64,000 nucleotides of DNA from Onchidella celtica (GCA_963931925.1 OZ007583.1:10335372-10399371); one strand, 5' to 3'; positions 12,226 through 25,437 are shown, numbered from the stretch's first letter. Numbers and translations: made by a program. The notes: generated by a model not told the origin, from the letters alone.

Positions 12226-14344
12226 TTTTTATTGCACGACCCAGTAGTTGATGCTGCGGAAATGTGAAAGGAAGAGCCACTTGTCTAGCTGCTGATCCGG
12301 ACGCGGGACACTTGCGTTTGTTATGATTTGTGTACATATATTATACATCTGCAACGATTTGAGGTAATGTGGAAACAACTTGCAGCAAGATTTATTTTCT
12401 TTTGAATTCATTAAAACATATTAAAGCTAATTAGCAAACTTTGCATTCTGGAGCTTTTCAGCAGGCAGAAGGACGATACCATGTGTGAATAAAATGCCAT
12501 GACCTCCGCTGGAATTATGAGGTTGACTTGATCAATCCAAGTTAGGACCTTTAAAGTGCAGGGGACGAGTGTGAGTGCAAAGCCCTTTCGCTTCTCTCTG
12601 TTTCACTGTTTTCATTGTGGGTCGATGATAATACTAATGATAGACTTTTTGGTTCTCATTTAAATCGTTAGTTTTTACTTCCTTACAATTACCCTTTTCC
12701 TATTCATAGCGTTTAAAGATGACCTGGTTTTTTTTCAATTAGCTTTCATATTGTCTATTTAGTATGTTGTGGTTTTGTAACTTTGAAAGAGGACGTCGTC
12801 ATTAACAAGATACTTCATATCTGGCGAAAGGAATGATTTTGACCGTTCCCACCCCCCCCCCCTCCACGTCCCCTACCTCTCTTTACGTCTTTGTGTGCCA
12901 TGAATTTTCCAGTTCGCCAACACATGAAGAAATAAGTGGGGGAAATGAATGAAGACGATAACTACAGCCACAGTTATTAATAGAAAGTCGACTTTCTGTC
13001 TTCGCGAAATAAAGTAACCTAGCATTTTTGTGCACAGAAACATCGGTGATTGGCACAAAGGTGACCAGCGGAAGAACCGATACATCGGTGGTTGGCACAC
13101 AAAGAGTTAAAACAAATATTATATTTATAGGCCGCGAATGCCCTAGGATGGATATTTCAGTTTGTTTAACAGTCAGTCTGTGCACCAGCTTTTTTTTTTT
13201 TTTTTTCCTTTGTTTTGTTTTAAGTTTCTCTTGTTACTTTTACATGGATGAGATCGGCTATCGGTTGAGGGCAGATGCGAGTATCGTATAGTTCACTATG
13301 ATTTATTAAGCTCCTGATGATATTCCTGTTGATAAACTGAAAATGTCACATTGGTGCTTGAAATTCACAAACGAACCATGACAGCAGATAGAGTTAATCA
13401 GAATTTTGAAGTAATCTATCAACACCAGAATTCTTTTGGAGTCCCCTCAGATTGTATTAATGTAAACCCTGTGACTTCCCAGTATTGGAAATACACTTGA
13501 ACCACAGTTTAAGAAGTTTCAGATCGCAGTAAAGTTTATAGTGGTCAGTTCAGTTCGGTAATAAATAAATAAATAATTGGATAAAATTTCACAGGAAATA
13601 CTACTGATTTGTGCCCAGTGCCATCTATGGTACTTGCACCACACTTTGGGAACACTTGTTCATCGCGTGACAATCAGGAGTAAAGCGAGATGGTAATAGC
13701 AATGATAGTTCTCTTGTTGTAACCAATCTGTCATTGGTCATGATAAAGTATACTGACTGACATAGTCGGAGACATTTTATATTCACGATGGCATATCTGG
13801 TGCTGATTAAAGGCAGTTCTCAAATTTTGCAGGAATAGCCTTATCTAATTTCACATGGCTCAGTGCCAGCAGTCTGATCAGCGAACACATAGTTGTATAT
13901 TTTTAACGTGGGGAAAGTGAATACATTACAAGAACTAGACATAAATATTAAAAAAAATAATATATATATATTGTGTGTACTGTTGCTCACAATAGCAAAG
14001 CGAGTAATTAGATCAAGACAACAGTCAACCAAGATAACAAAGAGCTTTGGTAATCGTTATGGTACACATAGTGTATAGTGTCCGTGATTCTTGTAGTCGT
14101 ACAGACAAAGTGAGATATCTCTGAAATTCACCGTTATTGTCCTTGGATAAATGCAGGATGAAACTGTTGCCAGGGGATCTCAAATGTTAACGGAGAATAC
14201 GTTACAAAACAACAACAACAACAGCAACAAAAACAACACTGAGCGCCACTAGAAAATGCTCCCTTGTCGTGGTCGGTTACAAATTCATTTAAGTAGGTCA
14301 TTTCAAATGGACGATTTCTCTCATCTGGCCCTGGTGAATTCACA
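12226..14344. other. No gene recognised
   Basis: AT-rich non-coding sequence with a short direct repeat (acatcggtg.ttggcacaaag at about 13040 and 13082) and an (AAC)n-like run near 14205-14235. Confidence 0.5.
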
Positions 14345-16250
14345 GTTATGAAACTGTGGTGGGGTTTAGCGAACCCCAGTACTGTAGTTCATGGATGTCC
14401 CTCCTACTTAGGCGGTGGGAAACCGTGACACCGTGTCACAAAGCGCAGGTGCAGACAATGGTACTGCAAATGCGGTTTGCAACCTTGGGATGTTCCGGCC
14501 TATGAGTGACTATAACACACCAATGGAAACAAGTGCTTTACAGTTATACACACAATAAATTTATTGGGACACGTGGGATGGGGGCTTAATTAATGTTGGT
14601 AAAATAGTCTAAATAACGTGTCAGAAGAGATGGACAAATATTTCATACAGATATTATGACAATGATCAAATTCAAAAGATAATAATAATAATAATGGATG
14701 GCATTTATATAGCGCATATCCATTAAAAATGCTCTATGCGCTTTACAGAAGCGACATGTCAACATACATGGATAATGCGTTTAACAACAGCTAAGATAAT
14801 TACCCTGAAAGAGAAGGTTTCTGATTAATGCAATGAAATGACAATAAAATAGATTATAATATGTTACACTAAAACACAGATAAAAAGGTAGATGTTTATC
14901 TCACCGACTCTGCACTTAATGAACGTTTCACACAGGATATATCCACACTCTTCCAATAATTATTCTAACTAGAATGTTACTAAAACTTGTCCTATATTCT
15001 GAATCTGTAATCTTGGCGATGATGGGCCTAAACCGACGAATGTCTGGACTCTTGAAAACTGGACTCCACAAAGATAATGTTCTCTAAACTTCACTACAGT
15101 TTACACTGTCAATACTGTCCTGGACACAGCTACAGGATACACTCAATTACAAATATGTCCTTACTCCACATAAAAAGCACTGTCCACATCCACAAGATGA
15201 CTACTAGTACTATATATAACTAATGTCCTGATAAGGCTCTGGTCACAGTCACAGGATACACAACAGGATCGAAATGTCCTAACAATATGCACAGGATACT
15301 TTAAAACAGGTGGTTACTTTATGGTCTTGGCCTCTAGCCTTCCCGCTGTTCTGCACAATGCACAGAAACCCGGGTACAATGCTTTACACGCGGACAGAAG
15401 CCTGCCTGGTCACGCTGAGACTTACAGCTCTAACACTGCCACAAGAAGCGAGTACAATACTGGAACTTAATGAGTTCCTTAAGAACTTAAGATATGTGCA
15501 ACATAATGCACCGCGTACATGAACTAACTTTAACTTTAAGCTTAGACTCACACGCCGCTCTAACTGAGCTTATTTCATGCTTTGACGAAGCAAGAAATAC
15601 AGTAATTTACCATGACTAAGTCCTACGCGAACTTGAAAGTCATAAACGCTCTATGCACGAGCTAACTTAACACACCGTATAGGCTATGTTAATATACGTC
15701 TGTGTCTCACAATAAGAACGGCAGACAGGTACACCACTCTACGTGAGCAGGACCTCTCACCACACGAGCTAAATTTTAATACAGGCCTTACAAGGCACTG
15801 TTAATACACGCCTGAGTTCTTCAGGCAGGTACACTGCTTCGCACGAGCAGGACATCGCAGTGAGTCTATCGCAAGCGGACTGACGACTCCAGATTTGCCC
15901 TGGAATATATACAGAAACTCAAAATTGCAGAAAATTACAGAGGGGAAAAACTGGGAGGTTCTACCTAGCTCAAATTCGTGAGCCATAAAAACGTGCACAA
16001 AGATTCTACGGTGGCCAAACTCGGACGCTGGGGTATTAGGTGGACGGGTCAGAGATAATTGCTCCACCCGCAGGTAGCCTGAGACATAACTTCGCACAAT
16101 AGATCAGGAAGGTGGACCGATCGAACGGGCAAGTGGACAGTCATTACGCGGCATTTCGTTACACACCGTTATGGAAACTTCCCAGCAGGGCTCACCTACA
16201 ACGTGTGGGTCTCAGTTGGGGACACTGCAGGTGAACTAGTCATACCCAAG
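14345..16250. repeat. Unclassified repeat-like region
   Basis: Apart from the L2-type tail at 14682-14765, it holds degenerate internal repeats: several acaggatac words at 15130-15305, and a diverged pair containing aggtacac and gagcaggac at 15735 and 15830. No coding domain is seen. It may be the non-coding part of an old transposon. Confidence 0.35.
14682..14765 (-). mobile_element. L2/SINE-type 3' tail, opposite orientation
   Basis: In reverse it reads cttctgtaaagcgcatagag, gcgctatataaatgccatcc and (att)n, the same subfamily as 9440-9538. The 5' limit is uncertain. Confidence 0.65.
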
Positions 16251-16505
16251 TAAGTAAACATGAGCAGCTGTCCTCGCCAGAATGCCGACAGCTATGACAG
16301 TCATGTCCGTGTAGTAAATTTTTCCTTTCTCTCTCTCTACCCCCATCCCCACCCCCGCCTCTCCTGCCCTGGATTGTAAAATAAAGCAAACAAGTTCCCA
16401 TTTTCTCATTTTGTAATGGACCTTGCCCGGCCTCCATCAGAATAATTATATTGATATCCAGATGTCAAGTTTTACAGACTCTACTGTCCTAATATTATAT
16501 ATGGC

Positions 16506-17435
16506 CTTTAGCGTCTTTACAGACGGTCTTAGCAGCTAGAATATTCACTTTCACTTTGACTGACAGCTTCTCTCGTGGCTTATTCTACCAATGTTTGACC
16601 CGAGAGTGCGATGGCAGTGATTGCAGGTCAGTCTTTTGGGTTCACTTTGGCGAGTGTTTTCATTCCGCCTCTGTCGTTTTGTCAGGTATGTTTCTTTTGC
16701 CTTGAAGTCTATTGCGAGCGTGCCACTGCGCAATTTTTGTCTCCATCTGCTTCGATCATTTGCAAGGTTCTCCCATTCATTGGGGTCGATGTTGAATGCT
16801 TTCATCGTGACCTTGCAAGTGTCTTTGAATCGCAGATGTGGCCTACCTCTGGGTCGGTTGCCAGTAGCAAGTTCCCCGTAGAGAATTTGTCTGGGGATGC
16901 GATCATTTTCCATACGGTGGAGATGTCCAAGCCACCGCAGTCTTTTTTTGCCTAGGAGAGCCTGAGTTGATGGAATGTTGGCTCGGCTCAGAACTTCGAT
17001 ATTTGAGATCCTGTCTTGCCACTTGATCTTGAGAATTTTGCGTAGGCAGCGCAGGTGGAAGGAGTTGAGGGATCTTTCATGTTTGGAGTAGGTGGTCCAT
17101 GTCTCTGAGCCATACAGCAGGGTGCTTAGGACGCAAGTTTGGTACACGAGTACCTTTGTTTTGATGGTCAGCTTGCTATTGTTCCACACCCTTTTTGAGA
17201 GTTTGCCAAAAGCTGTGGCCGCCTTTCCTATTCTGGCATTTATTTCAGTTGTTATGTCTGTGCTACCACTGATGGTTGAGCCTAGGTAGCAGAATTTTCC
17301 CACTTGCTCCAGAGGAGAGCCATTCAGCATGATTGGGTTGGGGTTTCTCAAGCCTTGTGTCAAAACTACAGTTTTTGAGACACTGATCCTTAGCATGAAT
17401 TTGTCACAGACTTTGGCAAGGCTATTAATATACAC
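16506..17435 (-). mobile_element. 5'-truncated LINE, RT C-terminus with zinc-finger tail
   Basis: A 930-bp insertion flanked by the 9-bp duplication tcctaatat (16497-16505 and 17436-17444). It encodes an open frame of 294 residues (16551-17435) that starts just after the catalytic YADD region: KFCYLGSTISGSTDITTEI, LLYGSETWTTYSKHERSL, then RRWLGH-like RLRWLGHLHRM. It ends with a Cys2-His-Cys finger (CNHCHRTLG...ISHERSC). This arrangement is seen in RTE-like and related endonuclease/RT elements of invertebrates; the exact clade is uncertain. The intact frame and clean duplication show a recent insertion. Confidence 0.88.
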
Positions 17436-18989
17436 TCCTAATATACACTCTCAGTTATATTATACAATTGATTAAGCGCCATTTCATTTCATAGCTTCCG
17501 GTGATAAGCTATTGGGAATACATTTTAGTTGGATTAGATCGTTGTAGGGCATCTGGTAATTATTTTAATGTTAACCTTACTTCAGGAAATTGACATAGCA
17601 ATATTTCTTTAATTTCCCATTCTAACACTAGCCCTCGGTCCAGAAGTTCGAATCCACGACTTCGTAATTATTTCCTTGACAATTGCACAAGTTGTTGTTT
17701 TTTAATGAAATGCCCGAGTTTGCCACTCGAGCAGTAATGATGTTGATGTTCTGCTTTGAACCTGACTGCAGAAACCCCACCAAGTGTTCCTTTCCTATGC
17801 CAGGTCTACCTGATTTAGCCCCAGGAAATAAACACCAATGTTTGTAACAGATATGATCCGCTTGTATTGTGATCAAGCGTTTCTCCTAATATGCTCGAAT
17901 TATCCAGTAGGTCAGTGAATACATTAATATATCCGTGCTAATTCCAGCGGGGAGATTGGCCGAACGATATCATAATACTTTTTATCACCCGTGAAAATTG
18001 ACGTTGCAATACTGTAACACCTACACTTTGACCGTGTTCGCTTCTCCACGCTCTCCGCGACCAGCTACTTGGCATAGCCATTACAGTACCTGTACTGGAA
18101 CCATCGCCAACCTCACCCTGAAAATTGCCTCAACATTGCCCTATTCTTTTGCAATTACTGTTTTTCAGCGTCTGGCAGGAACGCCTACATGTTTAAAAAT
18201 TTCGTATGCCACATTGTTTACATGAGAAAATGGTGGTCGAGACTGAATTGTAAAATTCGTCGTTTGTCCTAACTGTATCCTTCCTGATGTTCCTTTTCTC
18301 ACCTTCGCCAGAATTTCGGATATAACTACCATAGATGATTCATCAACATGCATACTGTGCAAAACATATCAGTGCGAAGAGTGTAGATCTAAATCCTTTC
18401 ACATTTTACATATTACATCATGTACGATTGTGCAAGGGTTAGAACGTTGGCAGCAGAAACGAAGCACCAGAGGAATATCTTTTAGTGTTACCGATTCACA
18501 CTCTCTTGATAATACCCCACCCAGAGATAGGTCAGCCAAATGGCTCTGCGTTATCCAAATCCGTTGAGACTGACCTTGCGTAAATTGTGATAGCCGAATT
18601 GGTATTCTTCCCAAAAGCTGAATGTTTCATCAACATTTATGACCTTATCTTTGGCAGTAGCTACTCTATACAGTGGTATGCTGTCATCGTAGTGGTTAAA
18701 AAAAAAATGTGTCGGTATGCCGAAAACATATCTGGTACATCTATGCATTGACTACTGTTTGCCTTCGATTTATTTTACAAAGTGATGCGAACAATTTAAT
18801 GAACGGGAGATGTTCAGTTTATACATTTGCTGCTGAGTCTGGTGAATAAAGATAGGAAGCAGAATGAAAGTTATTGACAGTGATATATTTGTTTAACTGA
18901 TAGCTTTCATGGAATAATCTATTGTAGCAGTGTTCACTTCAGGAAATAGGTTATCGCCAGTAGCCAGTCAGTGTGGCTATCATAATTAA

Positions 18990-19226
18990 TCTATGCTGGT
19001 GGGCGCTTTTGGCAGGGTCTCCTTCTGTCCGGTCGTTCTGTTATATATTCTGTCTATCGTCTTGTTTCTTCTTAGTACAATGTGGCCGTTATTGTGTTCA
19101 TGTGCTTTCTACAAACTCAAATCCAAACTCAATCTCTTACGGACTGCAAAAGATCGTATTGCTGCCCTAACGCCATTTCTCTGCCATTGGTTTAATCTGC
19201 TGTTGGCAGTTTTGTTTCCGCGATAA
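18990..19226. repeat. Dispersed repeat, copy 1
   Basis: The block ggtctccttctgtc...cgttctgtta...ttgtgttcatgtgctttct is similar, in reverse, to 46230-46400. Neither copy has a long conserved frame. Probably an old transposon fragment; family unknown. Confidence 0.45.
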
Positions 19227-20413
19227 GAAAAACCTTATGATTTTACCATTTCATCATCTTACCCTTGCAAAACTGAGAAAAGTCTGAGCCAAGCAATCCA
19301 CTAGCCAATCGGATTATCACACGGTACTGGTAATCGCAAACCACCATCGTAATTGGTATCATGTTAGTCGGGTGGAACTTTCGATCCACTCTCACTCTTT
19401 TTCTCTCTCTCTCTCTCTTTCTGTATGTGTGTCTATGTTTTGGGATCTGCAGATCGAGCAGTCGCACAGAGTTGGTTAAACTCTGATCCAAGGTCGTGCA
19501 TGTGAATGTTTGGTGAATTTCTTGCTTTCAGCTCATGATCTGGTCAACTGTCCTTAACTGGGTACTGGCAAAAACGGATGGAAATCTGTTTTCTTTTTTT
19601 AGTTTATATTTGAGAAATGGAAAAGAGGACTTATATCTGAAATATTACAGTTTCCAGATATTGACAGTTTAGCAGAAATTTCTGTCATTATGTCAGTATC
19701 AGTTCACATATCCTTGTGACCATTTTGGTCGTGCGAAGTACCTTACACATTATTTTTCCTCTGTGTATTTTCAGGCATCTCAACGTGAATGCCAGCCGGA
19801 GGTTCAAGGATCAGGTGGATTTTTCGTCTTCGTAGAGAATTTGTATTATCCAGGAAATTCTGGTACTGAGAAAGTGAGGATCATCAGAGTAACAACTTCA
19901 GTTACCTACATCCAAAGATCAATCGAATCAAGGTTGTGACCATATTCTGAGTTCGTGGACGCATTTTTTTAGGCCAAAGTGACCATCTCATATTACATGT
20001 TGACCATTTACCATTAGAGATAACGGTATAGTGGAGGAGAAACCTCGATTGGACATTTCCAAGTGTCGAGATAACTAGGAGATGCGCCCCGAGAACTTTG
20101 GGATGAAGCTGAACTAAGGGGGAGACAAATGTAGAGCAAAACGAGTTGTCTTTCTTCATGGTGTTCGTGAGTGGCTTGCCCCAGTAGGTCTATGGCTTCT
20201 AAAGATTCGGCATTGGTGAGTACTGTATAGTTATTACTGCCAGCTCGTTCATATATGTGTGTGTGTGTGTGTGTGTGTGGTACGGGGGGGGGGGTCGATG
20301 AATAAGAGAGGTCTCACTGAGGTTCCTGCTTTCAGTTCTTGTGGTTGTGAATGTAATAATTTGTTCTTTTCCTATAAATGAGTTTGACTGTGTGATAGCA
20401 GTACTCCCACGGG

Positions 20414-20414
<1 letters not shown>

Positions 20415-20463
<49 letters not shown>

Positions 20464-20477
20464 TGTCTCTCTCTCTG

Positions 20478-20548
<71 letters not shown>

Positions 20549-20550
20549 GA
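20415..20550. repeat. (CT)n/(CTGT)n microsatellite just before RAR exon 1
   Basis: About 130 bp of ctctct and gtctgtct, ending 80 bp before the exon 1 acceptor. A (GT)n and a polyG run precede it (20255-20292). It may lengthen the polypyrimidine context of the acceptor. Confidence 0.9.
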
Positions 20551-20648
20551 AAAAGACCCTTCTTAGTATTACACTCATTCACGCATTTTATTTATTTTTT
20601 TTTTGTTCCTCAATTCCCCATTGACAGGAGGGTGGAGGCAGTCAAGCG

Positions 20649-20675
20649 ATGTCTGCCCGCCCCTGCAGTCACTGA
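20649..20675 (+). promoter_or_regulatory. Upstream open reading frame in the RAR 5' UTR
   Basis: A short upstream frame starts at ATG 20649 and ends at TGA 20673-20675 after eight codons (MSARPCSH). It lies six bases before the main ATG and in the same frame. A scanning ribosome would meet it first, so it could damp translation or make it depend on reinitiation. Vertebrate RAR-beta2 mRNA is known to be controlled by upstream frames; any parallel here is inference. It assumes the exon really begins at the acceptor at 20627. Confidence 0.55.
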
Positions 20676-20681
20676 CCCAGT

Positions 20682-20838
20682 ATGAACGCCAATATGGGGA
20701 CTCAGCCCGCAGGTAGCAACAACGACGGCAGCAACAGCATTATTGTCAACAGCAACAGTAACACCATCAATAACAACAGCAGCAGCAACAACAATAGCAG
20801 CAATGCTTCCACTTCTCTTTCCTTGGGTGATCACGGAG
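20682..20838 (+). CDS. RAR: RAR coding exon 1: start codon and Asn/Ser-rich N-terminus
   Basis: It encodes residues 1-52 plus the first base of codon 53. The exon begins after an acceptor at 20627 (ttgacag), so 20628-20681 is 5' untranslated. The ATG at 20682 has A at -3, and an in-frame TGA at 20673-20675 excludes an earlier start in this exon. The peptide begins MNANMGTQPAG and is then almost entirely Asn, Ser and Thr, as expected for a disordered AF-1 activation region. The donor at 20839 reads gtcagt, and phase 1 matches exon 2 exactly. The A/B region is poorly conserved between phyla and alternatively spliced in vertebrate RARs, so this exon rests on splice phase and linkage rather than homology. 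The alternative is that it is one of several isoform-specific first exons. Confidence 0.78.
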
Positions 20839-22190
20839 GTCAGTAAACGGGCGTTGGTACTATACTGAATAATCATTGTTCTTCATTCCACTCATATCTC
20901 TACACCACTCCATGGAAAGTTCTCCAAGGCTGCAAGGGGAAAAGCAACCGTAGTTTGAAAGTCCATTCTTTGCCTTCTTCTTGCAGTTGAAAAAGTGACT
21001 CTAGATCTAATATAGATATTTTGTGACTGCAGATTTTTAAATTTTTTTTTAGTCTTCGCTTTCTCAGCTCAGAGACGAGCCTAACGAACCAAACTTTTGC
21101 GTACGGGGGAAAAATGGGAAAAACACTTTTGTGACTATGGTTGCGCCGCCCCCCCCCCCCCCCCCTGTTCAGCCTGTGTACTCTAAAATCAGTAAGCCCT
21201 CAATGACTTTACATATTTTGAGAACTTACTTATAATTAGATCTTGTTTCTGGTTTCTTCAATTTTGTTGTTGTTGTTGTTAGTGTCAGTTGGGAACAACA
21301 AACACACCAAACAAGAAATGGAATCGGCAAATTGTATTAAATGTCATCAAGAGATTTTAACGAAAGACGAAAAAAAAAATAACCCAACATTTTAAATATG
21401 AACAGATGAAAGAACAGATATCAGTTTGGTGGGGGAAAAGGGGGTGGAGTGAGGTGGAGGAACAATACGCTAGAGGCGTTTGTGAAGTTTTAATGAGGGA
21501 TTGTCCAATGGCAGTTTAATTATACACTTCGGAATAACAAATCAGTGGATTTTCAGAACAATGACATGAACGTTTCTAGTGTCGAAATCAGAAGCAGCTG
21601 TTTCCTGGTTCAAGTAGTGGGCTAGGATGTGGCGCAGGTGTTGGATAACAATCTCGTAGCCCCTGATCACAGCACGGCATTCGCAATGATGATGTAAAAT
21701 GTGGTTTTCCTCCCAGTGATGAGGTCGTTGTCTCTCTTTAATAACCAGACGGTCCGTCGGTCGTTCTGTCCATTCGTTCATTCATTCATACATTCAGTCA
21801 TTCAACCACTGATCTCCAGGGCTCATTATTTCTGTCTTCAATTTGGTTCATGGCCAAGCGCTGCTGGGAACTACCCAGCTACTTACCTTTCCAAATGTCC
21901 CTCTGCCTGTCTAATTACTTATCCCTCCCCGGCTTTCAGCATACCATTCCTCTAGTCATACCAGTCAGCAGCTACTCAAATAGAAGCGAGCGGTCATATC
22001 GTTTAGTCGCATTTTGATACATAATAATTATAAACTCATCACAATTACATCAGTCATAATCTGCCTAGCCAGCTCGGAATCCACAGCCAACCAAGCAAAT
22101 TCCAAGTCCCCGACATTTAGTGGCCAACACAATATAATCCCTTACACTTAGTCCCCGATTATCTAATAGCCGTCATTTCTGCCCCGACAG
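20839..22190 (+). other. RAR intron 1
   Basis: GT/AG intron, phase 1, 1.35 kb. It has a polyC run near 21150 and a (GTT)n run near 21265. No other feature is seen. Confidence 0.75.
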
Positions 22191-22310
22191 GTATGACTGT
22201 GTTAGCGGGACAGCCTCAGTATGCCAGCTTCCCACAAGTTAGCATGGGATATGGTCATCTCAACCTGTACGAGAAAGTGGGACTGGTACAGCCAATGGCC
22301 AAAGAAGCTG
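22191..22310 (+). CDS. RAR: RAR coding exon 2: rest of the A/B region
   Basis: It encodes residues 53-92 and shares codons 53 and 93 with its neighbours (phase 1 on both sides). The acceptor is ccccgacag at 22182-22190 and the donor is gtgagt at 22311. The peptide starts GMTVLAGQPQYASFPQ and includes GYGHLNLYEKVGLVQP. It is Gln/Pro/Tyr-rich with no known fold, consistent with a ligand-independent activation region. An ATG at its second codon could serve as an alternative start if another leader were spliced on. It lies 1.35 kb after exon 1 and is followed by the 32.8-kb intron 2. Support is the precise splice sites and the frame joining both flanking exons. Confidence 0.8.
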
Positions 22311-25152
22311 GTGAGTAGAAAATTGAGTTAATTTATGCACTTCTTCAGTTTTTTATTCTTCAAATTAATCCTGTCTTGTACATGTAATGTAATGTACTGT
22401 AAATTCATGAATTCTGCCTTCTGCTTCAGTTCCTTTCAGCCATTCCTCTCATTCCACTCTGCCATTTCATTCCCTTCCCGATAAGATGTGTGTACCATGT
22501 ATGATGTATGTGCTCTTAAACGCTCTGTAGAAGAGAATTTCCGCCATGGGATAATGAAATGATTCATCTTGTCTCACTTGGTCCTGTCACTGCTACTCTT
22601 TTGCGTTCGGCCCCCCACCCCCCCCCCCCGCCCGCCCCTGCTGACAGTTCACGTTAAAAAAAAATTTGAGTCAATTTATAGAAATGAATGTACAGTTTCA
22701 TCTGTGCCTATTTTCTGGATGAGATAGGCTGTCTTTTGCCCGACATTTGCTACTATCTTGGATGTTCCTGCTTTTTCATGATCGTCACTTTTATAGTACA
22801 GGGTTTTGAAGTAGATGGCATTTCACAGCAGGCGGAATGAAATAATGTAAACAGTTGTAATTACAAGAACAAATCGTTTTTATCAGAAGACGTCATCAGG
22901 TTGCAAACATTCTCTCGTAACCTTCTGTATGTAGATCTAACTGTCAAGTTCTTGCAAGAAATGTGGAAATCATATAAAGGGAAGTTACTGAGCTGTTCTG
23001 CTTTTGTTGTACCCTGGCATCATTTCTGCGTTCCTAACATCAGGACACAAGCGAAGCCACAATCTATGGTCCACGAAGGCACTCTTGTCTGCACATACGT
23101 GTTCGCCAACCAAATGCTCACTATTTCATGCACTTGTACAACCGTACAGTTAAATTTATGGATGCACAGTCATGTAAAGGTGGCAGCTGGGCCTTTCCAC
23201 TCAGTGTCTAAAATTGACTCCCTAAACACCCCCCCCCCTCACCCCACCAAAGCCCTGACTGCTTTGTCATTAGTGTTGGTGAAATCTTTTTCCAAAGACC
23301 CACTCGCACAGTTTGGGGTGCAATTTGACAACATTATACACACATGGCTGGCCACGCCCATCTCATCATGCTAGAAGCCCGTGCCAGCTGAAGACCGTGT
23401 CGTACAGTAAACCATGATACTACGACTCGCCGTTTGACAGGCACTGCAGCAAATTGTGTCAAAGCTTTAATAGCTTATAATATCACAGCCTCCATCCCGC
23501 CGTTGTTTTTCTCCACCCACACTTGAGACCGGCCTCTCTGTGGTATGGTGTGCAAGACCGTTTGGGGACAGGTGTCGCACGGTTCTACGTACACTGGCAC
23601 ATGCGCATACGAAGTCGTGCACGTGCAAAATACACCCACCCGTTTATGTTCGCATGCATAGGCTACAATATGCACGTGTACATCGATCAGTGGGTACATT
23701 CCCGCCTGCCAGCCTGCCCGTCTGTCTGTCTGCCTGTCTGTCCGTTTGTTTCCCGCCAGGACACATCAGAACACTCGTACATTTTTGTATGGGATGATAG
23801 AAAAGTTTCATGACCGCGATTCTGCTGAAAGACTGTCTGCCCTGCTGGAAGAGTGACGGGCACATTGTTGCAGTAATGATTAATGTTATTAACTTGATCT
23901 CGGTGTAGGTGTTTGGGTTCCAACTGCCAAGGGCCAGTTTAGCAGCAGCACCACCAACAACAAATTAAAAACACAACAACTGTTAGTAAAGATGCTGTGA
24001 AGTTATTGATCAGTTTCCGAACTACCGTACAACTCGGTCTGTTCACTCGGGTGATTGTCCCATTCCGTGCGTTGTCCTCACGAGTTACAGTTCACTAGGG
24101 GTCATTACGGTTGTTATGTTTGATTGAGAAATAATAATACTGCTGGTGTAATTTGTGACGTGACAGAGCGAATCGATCAGTGTAGTTTTGAGCACTGGCA
24201 CATGACATCCTGAGTTTACTCCTCTCTTTTTGTCAATGCCCCGTTCAATCATTAACTTTAAGGAAAGAACGTATTTTTTGTTTGTTGCTTTTATAATAAT
24301 ACACATTTCACGAATGTTTTACTGCCCTTTTATTAGCGCACCCCATGGAAAAGAGTAGACAGGCAGACAGATAGACAGAATAAGGAAGATTAGCGGGAAA
24401 CAGTCCCTGAATGTCAGGGTGTTTTATGTTAACCCTCTAATATCCAGACAATACGTTTTGCTTTTACCAAAAGTTCTGAAACTGCCGAAACCAGATTTAA
24501 GATAGTCAACCAAACGAATGGCTTAGTGGTAACAGTAGTTGTAGTAGTAGTAGTAGTGGTAGTGGTGGTAGCAGGTAGCAGCAGTGGTAGTTGTAGGAGT
24601 AGTAAATGTAGTAGTAGTTGTTGTAATAGTAGTATATTAACAGCAATAGTACTAGTATTACTAGTAGTTATAACGATAGTAGCAGTGGTTTTGTAACTCT
24701 AGTCCCGCTCAAAATTAAACGGCTCTACAATTTCTTTTTATATCTCAGGCTTGCCATGATCAATAAAGGTCAAAATTGCAGGGCATCGTGTTTCAGTTTG
24801 TCTTGACTGGGAACCGCTTATTCGCTTGTAAAGAGTGGAAAACAAATGCTTTCTTCATGAACATATAAAAAGCACTGAAACCCCATGAGGCAAGGAACAG
24901 AGTTTTTGCCACGTGTACAGAAATGTTGTCTTTACGTCATCATGCCTGCATAAGAGCAAATCCAAACATTTCAGATAAACGCCGTTTCATATTCTCGCCG
25001 CTGGTGGATTACAACGCACATCAATTTTATTGTACTCGACTGTGCAGCATAAACAAGGGAAACATCACTTAATTTCGTGATTTTGCGCATCATTGCATAC
25101 CTAATACCTTTGTTTTGAACAAACCTTCGATCTTGAGGTCTTTCAACTCAGC
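22311..25152 (+). other. RAR intron 2, first part
   Basis: Non-coding DNA before the first LINE fragment. It has C-rich runs (22611-22636, 23229-23238), (GTCT)n at about 23720-23745 and the trinucleotide repeat at 24530. Confidence 0.6.
24530..24695. repeat. (TAG)n-rich trinucleotide repeat
   Basis: Imperfect tag/gtg/cag triplets run for about 160 bp. No gene content is seen. Confidence 0.8.
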
Positions 25153-25163
25153 CAGTATGACAT

Positions 25164-25437
25164 CATCATCATCGCCCTTTCAGCCTACTCTACAGGGTAT
25201 AGGCCACAGGCGACAGCCTTCCATTTGTCTCTGTCCTGGGCGATCCTTGACAACTCATTCCATGTGTAGCCACCTCTCTTCATATCCTCCTCCATGCCTC
25301 TCCTCCATGTTGTTCGTGGCCTGCCCCTCTTCCTGTTTCCCTGTGGGTTCCAGAGCAGTGACTTCTACCGTGCTATCCTGGGGCTTCCGTAGTATGTGAC
25401 CCAGATATCGCCATCTGCGCAGTCCTATTTCGCTGGA
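25164..25437 (-). mobile_element. Short 5'-truncated LINE 3' end
   Basis: A 274-bp insertion flanked by the 11-bp duplication cagtatgacat (25153-25163 and 25438-25448). The minus strand encodes LRRWRYLGHILRKPQDS and, in a second frame, ELSRIAQDRDKWKAV and a stop, the usual end of RTE-like RT proteins. A frameshift lies between the two parts. A short (gat)n tail follows. It is a different family from the LINE at 16.5 kb. Confidence 0.82.

Larger units (their letters stand above)
17445..20627. other. No gene recognised, upstream of RAR exon 1
   Basis: AT-rich sequence with one dispersed repeat (18990-19226) and a (CT)n run near 19400. It is probably an intron of RAR if the mRNA begins farther upstream, since exon 1 starts at a splice acceptor. 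Confidence 0.5.
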
